Assembly: GCF_009857915.1 (NCBI RefSeq)
Contig: NZ_WWCM01000010.1
Coordinates: forward strand, 62,001-126,000
DNA: 64,000 nucleotides
Reading direction: 5' to 3'
Origin: Duganella qianjiadongensis
GTDB taxonomy: Bacteria; Pseudomonadota; Gammaproteobacteria; Burkholderiales; Burkholderiaceae_D
Notes under the pieces: generated by a model
The model's input: the letters and a program-made list of their open reading frames with translations, nothing else
Told to the model about the DNA's origin: nothing
Databases searched by the model: none
Made by a program: the position numbers and the translations under genes
Shown: piece after piece, positions 54,801 to 63,315 of the stretch
Layout: every line of letters begins with the position of its first letter
Position numbering within the stretch: the stretch's first letter is position 1

Positions 54801-55145
54801 ATCCAGGAAGAGTCCATGCTGTACGAGCACCAGAAGCATGATGGCACGCTGCCTATCATCGGCGTCAACACCTTCCGCAATCCGAAAGCCGGTAGCGAAG
54901 CGCCGCAGACCATCGAGCTGGCCCGCTCCACCGACGACGAGAAGCAATCGCAGCTCACCCGTCTGGAGGACTTCCATGCCCGTAACGCTGGCGCCGCGCC
55001 GCAGGCACTGGCAGCACTGCAGCAGGCCGCCATCGACAACGCCAATGTGTTCGACAAGCTGATGGACGCCGTGCGCGTCTGCTCGCTGGGCCAGATCACC
55101 ACGGCGCTGTTCGAAGTGGGTGGCCAGTACCGCCGCAATATGTAA
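51855..55145 (+). CDS. icmF: Fused isobutyryl-CoA mutase IcmF
   Basis: 1096 residues. Adenosylcobalamin enzyme interconverting isobutyryl-CoA and butyryl-CoA, with its own G-protein chaperone. Domains: B12-binding (about 20-150: [35 protein letters not shown]), MeaB-like GTPase (about 205-420: [14 protein letters not shown] near 214, [30 protein letters not shown]) and mutase substrate domain (about 550-1090: [40 protein letters not shown]). This order is diagnostic for IcmF rather than methylmalonyl-CoA mutase. No cobalamin riboswitch is visible upstream; a palindromic operator is. Confidence 0.96.
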   Translation: MTDLSTPNMAAVPDQPRLHNKIRFVTAASLFDGHDASINIMRRILQSNGVEVVHLGHNRSVDEVVTAALAEDVQGIAISSYQGGHVEYFKYMIDLLRQRGGAHIKVFGGGGGVIVPDEIADLHAYGVSKIFSPEDGQHMGLVGMIQWMVQQCDIDLSDYSPTTLEALRAGSIESRHRPLAQLITALENDKAAPALRAELLAAAENLAVPTLGITGTGGAGKSSLTDELIRRIRLDQGDALNIAVISIDPSRRKSGGALLGDRIRMNAINPWGGQARVFMRSLATREAGSEISQALPDVIAACKVAGFDLVIVETSGIGQGDAAIVQHVDVSMYVMTPEFGAASQLEKIDMLDFADFIAINKFDRKGAQDALRDVAKQYQRNRELWNKRPEEMPVFGTQASRFNDDGVTALYQGLLPKLAEFGLQAKAGKLAPVAVRYSSGKNVIVPPARARYLAEIADTVRGYHRNTRKQVTLARERQQLSEAKRMLAAAHKHADFDELIAERDSNMDAGAKKLLAQWPDLQAAYAGDDYVVKIRDKEIRTRLIHHTLSGNKIRKVALPRYEDHGEILRFLMAENVPGSFPFTAGVFAFKREGEDPTRMFAGEGDAFRTNRRFKLVSTGMDAKRLSTAFDSVTLYGADPALRPDIYGKVGNSGVSIATLDDMKVLYDGFNLCSPSTSVSMTINGPAPTILAMFMNTAIDQQVDKFKAENQRDPSADEAAKIKAWVLQNVRGTVQADILKEDQGQNTCIFSTEFSLKVMGDIQEYFVHHQVRNFYSVSISGYHIAEAGANPISQLAFTLSNGFTFVEAYLARGMHIDDFAPNLSFFFSNGMDPEYTVLGRVARRLWAVAMRDKYGANDRSQKLKYHIQTSGRSLHAQEIDFNDIRTTLQALIAIYDNCNSLHTNAYDEAITTPTDESVRRALAIQLIINREWGLAKNENPNQGSFILEELTDLVEEAVLQEFERIAERGGVLGAMETGYQRGKIQEESMLYEHQKHDGTLPIIGVNTFRNPKAGSEAPQTIELARSTDDEKQSQLTRLEDFHARNAGAAPQALAALQQAAIDNANVFDKLMDAVRVCSLGQITTALFEVGGQYRRNM

Positions 55146-55310
55146 TCGGTCTCACTGGCCAGTGCCCTGTGCGGGGGCTGGCCAGCCCCGCCACCAGCGC
55201 TGCCAAGCACCGCTTCTTGCGTTTTTCAGGATTCTGTCCTACTCTTGAATGGATCGTATAGCACGCGATTCTGCGTCTTTGCGCCTAGAAATATTGCCTA
55301 GAGGTTAATC

Positions 55311-55655
55311 GTGCCTTCCGTCTCATCCGTCAACGCGCTGCAAGCTTCGATTGCACTAGCCGAAAGGCAGGTGCAGCAGGATCAGGTGCGGGTGAATCAG
55401 GATGCCAGCCGGCTCGAACAGAGCCGCCAGCAACTGTCGGACGACAAACAGACGCTCGATGATACGCGGCGCCAGAGCACTCAGGCCAGCAACGCCGCGC
55501 CGCCCAAAGCCGCTGCCGTGCCCAATCTGACCCAGGCCATAGAAAAGCCCAGCCGGGCCGAACAGGTACTGCCGGCCGAACTCAGTGCCCAGCCCAGAAC
55601 GCAGATCAATGCCCAGGGCCAGACCATCGGCAAACTGATCAACGTCACCGCCTGA
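55311..55655 (+). CDS. Small coiled-coil protein
   Basis: 114 residues from GTG 55311 (GAGGT upstream). Residues 12-60 form a Gln/Asp-rich coiled coil (ALAERQVQQDQVRVNQDASR). The C-terminal half is Pro/Ala rich, ending QGQTIGKLINVTA. No signal peptide. The start SSVNALQAS resembles that of the 512-aa protein at 19932. Family and role unknown. Confidence 0.6.
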   Translation: MPSVSSVNALQASIALAERQVQQDQVRVNQDASRLEQSRQQLSDDKQTLDDTRRQSTQASNAAPPKAAAVPNLTQAIEKPSRAEQVLPAELSAQPRTQINAQGQTIGKLINVTA

Positions 55656-55673
55656 GCAGCCGTTACGCCTGTC

Positions 55674-56789
55674 CTAGACGGGACTGGCGCGGGTTTCGCT
55701 GGCCAGCGTGGCGGCCGGTACGCTGCTGCCCTGCCCTTCCTGCTGTTTGACCGCCTCCCACCATGCTTCGCCGCGCGCCGGCTGTGCAATATCAAGCCGT
55801 GCGCCTATGGCCGGTGTCGCCAGCGCCACACCGTGCAGCGCGGCCAGCTCGCTGATGCGGTCAAACGGGTCATGCCATGCATGCAGGGCCAGATCGAACG
55901 TGCCGTTATGAATCGGCAGCATCACCTTGCCGCGCAAATCGAGATGGGCCTGCAGCGATTCGGCCGGCTGCATGTGCACATCGGGCCACTGCGGATCGTA
56001 GGCGCCCGTTTCCACCATGGTCAGGTCGAACGGACCGTATTTCTGGCCGATTTCCTTGAAGCCGGAAAAATAGCCGCTATCGCCGCTGAAGAAGATCCGC
56101 AGCTCGCGCTGTTCGATCACGAACGAGGCCCACAGCGTGCGGTTGCGGTCATTCAGGCCGCGGCCGGAAAAATGCTGGGCCGGTGTAGCCACCAGCTTTA
56201 CATCATCCACGTGCGTGGCTTCCCACCAGCCCAGCTGGCGTATTTTGGCCGGCGCAATGCCCCAGTCGATCAGGCGGTCGCCTACCCCTAGCGGGGTAAT
56301 GAAATGCTCGACCTTGGGCGCCAGCTGCAATATGGCAGCATGGTCCAGATGGTCGTAATGGTCGTGCGACAGGATCACCCCCTTGATGGGGGGCAGCTCG
56401 TCTATGCTCAGGGGCGGCGCATGGAAGCGCTGCGGCCCCATCCACTGAAACGGCGAAGCGCGCTGGGAAAACACGGGGTCGGTCAGCCAGAAGCTGCCGT
56501 CGAGCTTGAGCAGCATGGTGGAGTGGCCGAGGCGGAACAGGCTGCGATCCGGAGCAGCCAGCAATTGCTGCTGCGTGATCGCGTGAACGGGTATGGGCTG
56601 GCGCGGCACGGTGTTGCGCGGCTTATCGAACAGAAAGCGCAGCATCAGGCCCAGCGTCTTTTTCAGCCCCATTTTGTGCATGGCCACGGGATTGCGGAAG
56701 CGGCCCTGATGGCGGCGCGGCTGGCTGGCAGCGGCCCAGCTATCGAAACTGTGGGCAGTATCTTCGGCAATAACAGATGGATGATTCAT
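55674..56789 (-). CDS. Metallo-beta-lactamase-fold hydrolase (NAPE-PLD/UlaG-like)
   Basis: 371 residues from ATG 56789. Zinc motif SHDHYDHLDHAA, later ligands in ATPAQHFSGRG and FSGDSGYFSG, and final His in MLPIHNGTFDLALHAWHDPF. The LFRLGHSTMLLKLDGSFWLT start is typical of the NAPE-phospholipase-D-like group (phosphodiesterases). No cleavable signal is evident. Substrate unknown. Confidence 0.88.
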   Translation of the reverse strand: MNHPSVIAEDTAHSFDSWAAASQPRRHQGRFRNPVAMHKMGLKKTLGLMLRFLFDKPRNTVPRQPIPVHAITQQQLLAAPDRSLFRLGHSTMLLKLDGSFWLTDPVFSQRASPFQWMGPQRFHAPPLSIDELPPIKGVILSHDHYDHLDHAAILQLAPKVEHFITPLGVGDRLIDWGIAPAKIRQLGWWEATHVDDVKLVATPAQHFSGRGLNDRNRTLWASFVIEQRELRIFFSGDSGYFSGFKEIGQKYGPFDLTMVETGAYDPQWPDVHMQPAESLQAHLDLRGKVMLPIHNGTFDLALHAWHDPFDRISELAALHGVALATPAIGARLDIAQPARGEAWWEAVKQQEGQGSSVPAATLASETRASPV

Positions 56790-56894
56790 GTTCGGCAACC
56801 CCGGGCTAGGCCACAACAGTGTGGCGACCCCTGTGTAGACGGGGCTGCCGGGGCGATATTGCATGGCGCAGAAAAAATTTCTGCGCCCTTACCA

Positions 56895-57983
56895 CTAGCC
56901 GAAGCTGACCGCGTACACGGGCGGCAGATGGGCCGCTATGGTCTGCCACTGGCCGCCGCCGTCTTCCGATACCCAGACCCCGCCCGTCGTCGAACCCATC
57001 AGCAGCACGCGGCCATCGGCGCTCACATCGAGGCCGTGGCGGTACACCAGATCGTAGCAATGCTGCTGCGGCAGGCCGCCGCGCCACGCCGTGAAGCTGT
57101 GGCCGCCGTCGCTGGTGCGGGTCACGGCCAGCGCCGCCTGCGGCGGAATGCGCTGGCTATCGGCGCTGGCCGGCACAAACCACGCCGTTTCGCCATCCTG
57201 CGGGTGCACCGCCGTCACAAAACCGAAATTCGACACCTGCTGCGGCTGGATTTCCTGCCAGTGCGCACCGTTATCCACCGAGCGCCAGATGCCGTTATGG
57301 TGCTGGCACCACAGCTTGTCCGGCTCGGCAGCGCAGCGCACGATGCGGTGCGGGTCCTGCACCGCCTGCACGCCAGCCAGTTCCGGCGGCATATAGGTGG
57401 CGCGCATGCCTTCGGCGCGCATCTGCCAGCTGGCGCCGCCATCGGTGGTCAGCCAGGCGCCGCCGCAGGATATACCCACCAGTACCGCATTGCTGTCGCG
57501 CGGATCGACGCAGATGCTGTGTATGCCCGGCACATCATAGCCGCCGCCCATCCACTGGGCCCGCTCCGGCACCTGCCACAGGGCTTCCACCAGTTGCCAG
57601 CTATCGCCATAATCCTCCGAGCGGAACAGGCCGCCCGGCAAGGTGCCGGCCCACAGCACGCCGGGCTGGTCCGGCCCGCCGGCGGCCAGCGACCAGATCT
57701 GCAAGACCTTCCATTCCACCGGATCGGCCGAGTCGGCCGGTTTGACAGGAAACGCCGGTACCGCGACTTCGCTCCATTGATCGCTGCCAGCCTTGCGCCG
57801 GTGCAGCTTGGGACCGAAATGGCCCAGATGCAGGGCGGCATACAATGTGCCATCGCGCCGGTCGGCCAGCAGCATGGACACGGGATCGCCAAGGAAATGC
57901 TGCGCACCCAGATGCCATGCTTGGTCCGTGCGATACAGCTCGAATAAACCTTTGCGGGTCGCCAGATAGGCGCGATCGGACAT
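56895..57983 (-). CDS. BNR/WD40-type beta-propeller protein (sialidase-like fold)
   Basis: 362 residues of repeated Asp-box-like units: LFRSEDYGDSWQLV, AWLTTDGGASWQMR, IWRSVDNGAHWQEI, VTRTSDGGHSFTAW, VWVSEDGGGQWQTI. Such propellers include exo-sialidases and YCF48-like assembly factors. No FRIP catalytic motif or signal peptide is seen, so an enzyme activity should not be assumed. ATG 57983 after AGGAGG. It starts one base past the stop of the MoaD-like gene, so the two are translationally linked. Confidence 0.85.
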   Translation of the reverse strand: MSDRAYLATRKGLFELYRTDQAWHLGAQHFLGDPVSMLLADRRDGTLYAALHLGHFGPKLHRRKAGSDQWSEVAVPAFPVKPADSADPVEWKVLQIWSLAAGGPDQPGVLWAGTLPGGLFRSEDYGDSWQLVEALWQVPERAQWMGGGYDVPGIHSICVDPRDSNAVLVGISCGGAWLTTDGGASWQMRAEGMRATYMPPELAGVQAVQDPHRIVRCAAEPDKLWCQHHNGIWRSVDNGAHWQEIQPQQVSNFGFVTAVHPQDGETAWFVPASADSQRIPPQAALAVTRTSDGGHSFTAWRGGLPQQHCYDLVYRHGLDVSADGRVLLMGSTTGGVWVSEDGGGQWQTIAAHLPPVYAVSFG

Positions 57984-57984
57984 A

Positions 57985-58254
57985 TCAGCCTCCTGATAGG
58001 GCTTGCAGAATATACACCTGGGAATCGGGCTGCAGCGCATCGTCGAGCTGCTCGCGCTCGCGCGTACGCCGGCCGTCGATGAAAATCACCACATTCGCCC
58101 GCAGATGACCCTGCTCGTCGAGCACATAGCTGCGCAGGCGCGGCTGGCCGGCAAACGCCTGATCCAGCGCGGCGCGCAGATTGCCCGCTTGCGTGGCGAG
58201 CTGCGGCACCGGCAGAAAGCGCGCCAGCTGCTGGGTAAAGATGAGTTGCGCCAT
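57985..58254 (-). CDS. MoaD/ThiS-family ubiquitin-like protein
   Basis: 89 residues with the beta-grasp pattern and a C-terminal Gly-Gly (YILQALSGG), the tail that E1 enzymes such as MoeB adenylate. ATG 58254 is the family start (MAQLIFTQQLARFL). It is paired with the BNR-repeat gene and not with molybdopterin or thiamine genes, so its sulfur-carrier target is unclear. Confidence 0.82.
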   Translation of the reverse strand: MAQLIFTQQLARFLPVPQLATQAGNLRAALDQAFAGQPRLRSYVLDEQGHLRANVVIFIDGRRTREREQLDDALQPDSQVYILQALSGG

Positions 58255-58341
58255 GAGACGGGTTTCCCTGTTGCGAACACGGATAGGGGATTCTATGCCG
58301 ATTCCATTACAATGAAAACGCCTTATGCACGGGAGCACGAC

Positions 58342-58659
58342 ATGTCGATTACCCCGCAGGAACTGCAACAGCTGATGGCGGAGGTGGAGCGCGAAGACCC
58401 CATCGATTTCGCCGATCTGCCTTTCGCCGAAGACGATCTGCGCGCGCTGATCTCCAGCCATCTATGCGACATGGCCGATGCCATGGAAAATTTCAGCGAG
58501 GCGGACAAGCAGCTCACCCTGCTGGCCGTGGCCGCCAAACTGGTGCTGGAGAATATGGTGCTCAACATCCAGCTGCTGCGCCGTCACGGCCTGCCGATGA
58601 CGGAATCGGCCGAGGCTCTGCTGAGCCGCCTGCGCAGAAATCCGGACGACACCATCTGA
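58342..58659 (+). CDS. Hypothetical 105-aa helical protein
   Basis: ATG 58342 follows a good GGGAG site; an ATG 30 bases upstream is also in frame. Acidic N-terminal half (EDPIDFADLPFAEDDLRALI), then helices (LTLLAVAAKLVLENMVLNIQ). No motif recognised. Divergent from the MoaD-like gene. Confidence 0.6.
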   Translation: MSITPQELQQLMAEVEREDPIDFADLPFAEDDLRALISSHLCDMADAMENFSEADKQLTLLAVAAKLVLENMVLNIQLLRRHGLPMTESAEALLSRLRRNPDDTI

Positions 58660-58732
58660 AACAAAAAATTACCTTTATTGCATATATTATTTGCAATAAT
58701 ATGCTCCCACACATCTTGCGGAGCGCCGTAGC

Positions 58733-60208
58733 ATGGCCAATATCAATATCAGCCTAGGCAGCAGCATCATCGCCTCGAATTTCAGCAGCGCCAACAGCAG
58801 CGAGGAAGTCAGTCTGGCCCCGCTGGTCGACACGTTCTTGCAGGCCAACTATGGCTTTGACAGCAGCCATTACTACTACACCAGCCGCAGCTCCACCGGC
58901 AACGCCATGCGCCTCGGCTATGCCGACGGCGCCTATAGCCAGTTCAGCGGCATCACCCTGGCCCATCCGGACGCCAGCGTGGGCGATGCCAGCGCCACCA
59001 TGCTGGAACGGGTCATGCCCGGCTACGTCAGCCTGACCGTAGCGGGCACCCTCAACTACCACTACGACGCCAGCCAGGGTTCGTTCTACAGCACCACCAG
59101 CACCGTCACCGACACCTCTCTGCGCACCCTGCTGCCGGCCAGCAGCCCGCTGTATGACCCCAGCAGCGGCAACTCCACGGTGGGCATGCATGGCCGCGTC
59201 AATTTCGCCCAGTCCGATGATTTCAGCGGCACGCTCAGCAGCATCACCCTGAGCTCGGAAAAAACCCTGACACTGGCCACCATCAGCGGCGACTTTGCCG
59301 TGCAGGGCAATGCCATGATGATAGGACACGAACTGAGCTCCACCCAGCTCAATGGCCGTCTCGACAGCATCAACATCAGCTATCGCGATGGCAGTTCCTT
59401 CAGCGCCAGCAATCTGGGCATGACGGTCACGGGACAGACCCTGATCGATGAATCCATGCTGGCCAATCCGGCCAACTTCGGCGGCGACGATCAGGTCAAT
59501 GTCACGCTGGCCACCCGGCTGGGCCAGCCCCTGCAACTGGCCACGGGCGCCGGCAAGGACCGCATCGTGCTCAGAGGCGGCGCCGATTCCGTGCTGGTCG
59601 ATGCAGGCAGCGGCAACGACACGATTACCCTGCTCGATGACAATCACCGCGTCGATGGCGGCAGCGGCAGCGATACGGTGGTGCTGGCCGGCCCGCGCGA
59701 CAGCTGGCAGATCAGCCAGAGCGGCAACACCCTGACGGTGCAATCGAAGGCCATCGCCGGTGGCAGCGACACACTGCTCAACGTGGAACGGCTGCTGTTC
59801 GATGATAGGGCGCTGGCCTTCGATGTGGCCGGCAATGGCGGACAGGTCTACCGCCTGTATCAGGCCGCGTTCAACCGCACCCCCGACAGCGGCGGACTGG
59901 GCTTCTGGATGCACCAGATGGATGAAGGCATGTCGCTCGATACCATCGCCAGCTATTTCACCAGCAGCGCGGAATTCCAGGCCATGTATGGCAGCAATCT
60001 GAGCAATGCCGCGCTGGTGGACAAACTCTACCAGAACGTGCTGCACCGCGCCGGTGATGCCGGCGGCATCAAGTTCTGGAATAACTATCTGGACAATCTG
60101 GGCGGCACCCAGGCCAAGACGCTGGCCTATTTCGGCGAAAGCGCAGAAAACCAGCAGGCGCTGGCCAGCATCATAGGTAATGGCTTCAGCTACACGCCTT
60201 ACGGCTGA
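58733..60208 (+). CDS. RTX-like secreted protein with DUF4214
   Basis: 491 residues, no Sec signal. Ser/Thr/Gly-rich N-terminal half, then RTX-like calcium-binding turns (VLVDAGSGNDTITLLDD, RVDGGSGSDTVVLAG), and two DUF4214 repeats (VYRLYQAAFNRTPDSGGLGF, KLYQNVLHRAGDAGGIKFWN). Proteins of this build leave the cell by type I secretion and are often adhesins or S-layer-like. No type I transporter is adjacent. The 3' end overlaps the convergent ferredoxin gene by 10 bases. Confidence 0.85.
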   Translation: MANINISLGSSIIASNFSSANSSEEVSLAPLVDTFLQANYGFDSSHYYYTSRSSTGNAMRLGYADGAYSQFSGITLAHPDASVGDASATMLERVMPGYVSLTVAGTLNYHYDASQGSFYSTTSTVTDTSLRTLLPASSPLYDPSSGNSTVGMHGRVNFAQSDDFSGTLSSITLSSEKTLTLATISGDFAVQGNAMMIGHELSSTQLNGRLDSINISYRDGSSFSASNLGMTVTGQTLIDESMLANPANFGGDDQVNVTLATRLGQPLQLATGAGKDRIVLRGGADSVLVDAGSGNDTITLLDDNHRVDGGSGSDTVVLAGPRDSWQISQSGNTLTVQSKAIAGGSDTLLNVERLLFDDRALAFDVAGNGGQVYRLYQAAFNRTPDSGGLGFWMHQMDEGMSLDTIASYFTSSAEFQAMYGSNLSNAALVDKLYQNVLHRAGDAGGIKFWNNYLDNLGGTQAKTLAYFGESAENQQALASIIGNGFSYTPYG

Positions 60209-60492
60209 AGCCTGGCGGCGGGAATCTCCAGCGTGAGGTCGGTTTCCGCCTCGGCCACGCAAGGCAGGATATAGCCGTCGCGCTTTTCCTCCTTGCTCAG
60301 GCCCGGCCACTCGACGTGATAACGCACCTTGCCGCGCGTGCTCTTGCACATGCAGGTACGGCAGGCGCCGGTGCGGCAGGAACTGGGCAGTATCACGCCT
60401 GACCATTCCGCCGCCTCCAGTATCGTCTCGCCGGCCCGTGCCTCGAATACCCAGTTCTGCCCCGCCAGCGTTACCTGTACCGACCTGCTCAT
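60199..60492 (-). CDS. Plant-type [2Fe-2S] ferredoxin
   Basis: 97 residues with the cluster motif SCRTGACRTCMC and a fourth Cys in YILPCVAEAETD. Soluble electron carrier; it could serve an oxygenase or reductase not seen in the window. CGGAG precedes the ATG. Stand-alone gene. Confidence 0.92.
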   Translation of the reverse strand: MSRSVQVTLAGQNWVFEARAGETILEAAEWSGVILPSSCRTGACRTCMCKSTRGKVRYHVEWPGLSKEEKRDGYILPCVAEAETDLTLEIPAARLQP

Positions 60493-60545
60493 GCTGCTAC
60501 TCCGCGCTATCGTTGAAACCGCATGATAGCGCGTTCACGGACGGC

Positions 60546-62228
60546 TCAGGCCAGCAGTTTGACTTTGCGCTGTTCCACCGCAGCCGAGCGGACCCGGTGT
60601 TCCTCCGCTGCCGTCTGGGTGGCCACTGCCACCGAAGTGCGCGCGCCATGGCCGGAGTTGAGCTTGAACACGGCGATGGCCTGCGAGACGCAGCGCGTCT
60701 GCAAGGCCAGATTGCCGGCCGCTGCCGCCGCTTCTTCCACCAGTGCGGCGTTGCGCTGGGTGATATCGTCGATCTGGATCACGGCCAGATTGACCTGACC
60801 GATGCCGTCGCTCTGCTCCTGCGTCGCGTTGGAAATTTCATCCATCACCTGCGTGACGCGGCTGACGGCGGCAATCACTTCGTTCATGGTGACCCCGGCG
60901 CTATTGGTCAGCTGGGCGCCGGTCTGGACTTTCTCGATCGACGCGTTGATCAGTTCCTTGATCTCCTTGGCCGCCGCCGCCGAGCGCTGCGCCAGTGCGC
61001 GCACTTCGCTCGCCACCACGGCAAAGCCGCGTCCTTCCTCACCGGCACGGGCTGCTTCCACGGCCGCATTCAGGGCCAGAATATTCGTCTGGAAGGCAAT
61101 GCCGTCTATCATGCCGATGATATCGAGGATCTTGCTCGACGAAGCATTGATGGCATCCATGGTGGCCACCACCTGCGCCACGATATCGCCGCCCTGCGCC
61201 GCCACCTCGGCGGCCTTTTCGGCCAGCTGGTTGGCGCTAGCCACATTGCTGGCACTCTGCTGCACGGTGGAGGTGAGCTGCTCCATGCTGGCTGCGGTTT
61301 CCTGCAGGCTGGAAGCTTGCGACTCGGTGCGTCCCGACAGATCCATATTGCCATCGGCGATTTCATCGGTGGCCATGGAAATCTGGTCGAAATTGGCGCG
61401 CACGTCACCGATAATGCTGCGCAAATTCACATTGGTCTGGCGCAGTGCCGCCAGCAGCTGCGCCATCTCGTCTTCGCCCTGCACCTTGATGATGGACGTC
61501 AGATCGCCGCCGGCCATCATGCGGGCCGCATGGGTCGCCCGCTTGAGCGGCATGGCCACCTTGAAGTACAGGCTGCGTCCCAGCCACAGCATGCCCAGCG
61601 CTGCCGCCAGTGCCAGCGAACCGAGCCAGTGCTGCATGCCGGCCAGCGCGCTGCCATCGGCCGCGAACAGCAGGCCGGTCAGCAGCAGCATGGCGCCCGC
61701 CAGCAATGTGGTGGCACTGATCAGCTGTTTATCGAGCGACATGCGCACGGCCTCGCGGGCGCGCGTCCACCAGAAGCTGCGGATGGCACGGCCATGCACG
61801 ATGCGCAACTTGCGCGGGTTGCCTTCGCGAATTTCGCGGTACAGTTTTTCCGCCGCCACGATCTGGTCGCGCTCCGGCTTGGTACGTACCGACAGATAGC
61901 CGACCGGCTTGCCGCCTTCGATCACCGGTGTGACGTTGGCCAGCACCCAGTAGAAATCGCCGTTCTTGCGGCGGTTCTTGACCATGCCGGTCCACGGCGT
62001 GCCGCTCTGTATGGTCTGCCACATATCGGCAAACGCTTCGGGCGGCATGTCGGGGTGACGCAAAATGTTTTGCGGCGCGCCCAGTAATTCCTGCTCGGTG
62101 TAACCACTGACATGGATGAAGTACTGATTGGCGTAGTTGATATTGCCCCGCAAATCAGTGCTGGAGACGATAGTCTTGCCATCCTCCATCACATACTCGT
62201 GCTGCGTAACTGGATGATTGAGCCGCAT
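60546..62228 (-). CDS. Aer-like PAS-domain chemoreceptor
   Basis: 560 residues. N-terminal PAS domain (about 15-125: TDLRGNINYANQYFIHVSGY, RHPDMPPEAFADMWQTIQSG, MVKNRRKNGDFYWVLANVTP), as in the FAD-binding redox sensor Aer. A membrane hairpin follows (about 180-220), then HAMP and a cytoplasmic signalling domain with the CheA/CheW-binding tip (GIAFQTNILALNAAVEAARA). No CheR/CheB pentapeptide ends the protein (KVKLLA). ATG 62228 after GGAAAGGAAG is chosen. Confidence 0.92.
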   Translation of the reverse strand: MRLNHPVTQHEYVMEDGKTIVSSTDLRGNINYANQYFIHVSGYTEQELLGAPQNILRHPDMPPEAFADMWQTIQSGTPWTGMVKNRRKNGDFYWVLANVTPVIEGGKPVGYLSVRTKPERDQIVAAEKLYREIREGNPRKLRIVHGRAIRSFWWTRAREAVRMSLDKQLISATTLLAGAMLLLTGLLFAADGSALAGMQHWLGSLALAAALGMLWLGRSLYFKVAMPLKRATHAARMMAGGDLTSIIKVQGEDEMAQLLAALRQTNVNLRSIIGDVRANFDQISMATDEIADGNMDLSGRTESQASSLQETAASMEQLTSTVQQSASNVASANQLAEKAAEVAAQGGDIVAQVVATMDAINASSSKILDIIGMIDGIAFQTNILALNAAVEAARAGEEGRGFAVVASEVRALAQRSAAAAKEIKELINASIEKVQTGAQLTNSAGVTMNEVIAAVSRVTQVMDEISNATQEQSDGIGQVNLAVIQIDDITQRNAALVEEAAAAAGNLALQTRCVSQAIAVFKLNSGHGARTSVAVATQTAAEEHRVRSAAVEQRKVKLLA

Positions 62229-62391
62229 CGCTACTTCCTTTCCGGAGAAAACAGAAGAACCACGCAAACCAGATTACTGGAACTACAGCTACAGGATAAT
62301 CACCAATTGTTTCAGTTCGAGTTAAGTGAAAAAATATACCGATCGTTATTATTCTAAACAACAATGTTTCTGTGCTTGCGGCGCAACAAAT

Positions 62392-63315
62392 TCATTCAGG
62401 TTTGAAGTTTTGCCCCAAAGAAACAGGCTTATTGAGCAGAATTGTCTGCGGATTACGGCAAATAATCATCAGCACCACGATGGTGGCCAGATACGGCAGC
62501 ATGGAGAGGAATTCGGCCGGTATGGCCAGCCCCATGCCCTGGCCGTGGAACTGCAGCACGGTCACGCCACCGAACAGGTAGGCGCCCAGCACCACGCCGC
62601 GCGGCTTCCACGTGGCGAACACCACCTGCGCCAGCGCAATCCAGCCGCGCCCGGCCGTCATGCCTTCCACCCACATCGGCGTCAGTGCCAGCGACAGATA
62701 GGCGCCGCCCAGTCCGGCCAGCGCACCGCCGAACAGCACGGTGCCGTAGCGCAGCCCGATCACGGGATAGCCGATCGCGTGCGCCGCCTGCGGCGCTTCG
62801 CCGACCGCGCGGATCAGCAGACCCAGCCGGGTACGCGCCAGCAGATAGGCCACCAGCAGCGCCAGTGCCAGCGAGGCGTACACCATGCCATCAAAGCGGA
62901 ATAACAGCGGACCCACAAACGGCAGCTGCGACAGCAGGGGAAACTCCAGATGCGGCATGGGCGCCACCGTCTGCCCCACCAGCCCGCGCCCCATATAGGC
63001 CGACAGGCCGATGCCGAACAGCGTCAGCGCCAGCCCCGTCGCCACCTGATTGGTCTGCAGCGTCAGCACCAGAAAACCGAAGATCAGCGCCATCGCCATA
63101 CCGGCCAGCATAGCCGCCAGCAGGCCCAGACTCATCTGGCCCGTGCTCAGGGTGACGCCGAAGCCCACCACGGCACCCACCAGCATCATGCCTTCCATGC
63201 CCAGATTGAGCACGCCGGAACGCTCGGTCACCAGTTCGCCCATGGAAGCCACCACCAGCGGCGTAGCGGCACCGGCCGTGCTGGCAAGGAAAGCAATTAA
63301 CAGTTCGGTAGTCAT
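62392..63315 (-). CDS. ABC transporter permease, BMP-type nucleoside/sugar importer
   Basis: 307-residue inner-membrane permease of the branched-chain/ribose type: SGVLNLGMEGMMLVGAVVGF near the N terminus and VGEAPQAAHAIGYPVIGLRY in the cytoplasmic loop. With the next gene it forms the two-permease set (NupQ/NupP, PnrC/PnrD-like) that works with a BMP lipoprotein and a double ATPase, expected beyond the window. Its ATG overlaps the stop of the partner as TGATG. Confidence 0.9.
   Translation of the reverse strand: MTTELLIAFLASTAGAATPLVVASMGELVTERSGVLNLGMEGMMLVGAVVGFGVTLSTGQMSLGLLAAMLAGMAMALIFGFLVLTLQTNQVATGLALTLFGIGLSAYMGRGLVGQTVAPMPHLEFPLLSQLPFVGPLLFRFDGMVYASLALALLVAYLLARTRLGLLIRAVGEAPQAAHAIGYPVIGLRYGTVLFGGALAGLGGAYLSLALTPMWVEGMTAGRGWIALAQVVFATWKPRGVVLGAYLFGGVTVLQFHGQGMGLAIPAEFLSMLPYLATIVVLMIICRNPQTILLNKPVSLGQNFKPE

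Noticed and set aside
58754..60406. Minus-strand frame of 550 codons opposite the DUF4214 gene
   Set aside because: Low-complexity Gly/Ala/His antisense frame; the plus strand has RTX and DUF4214 repeats and a good ribosome site.
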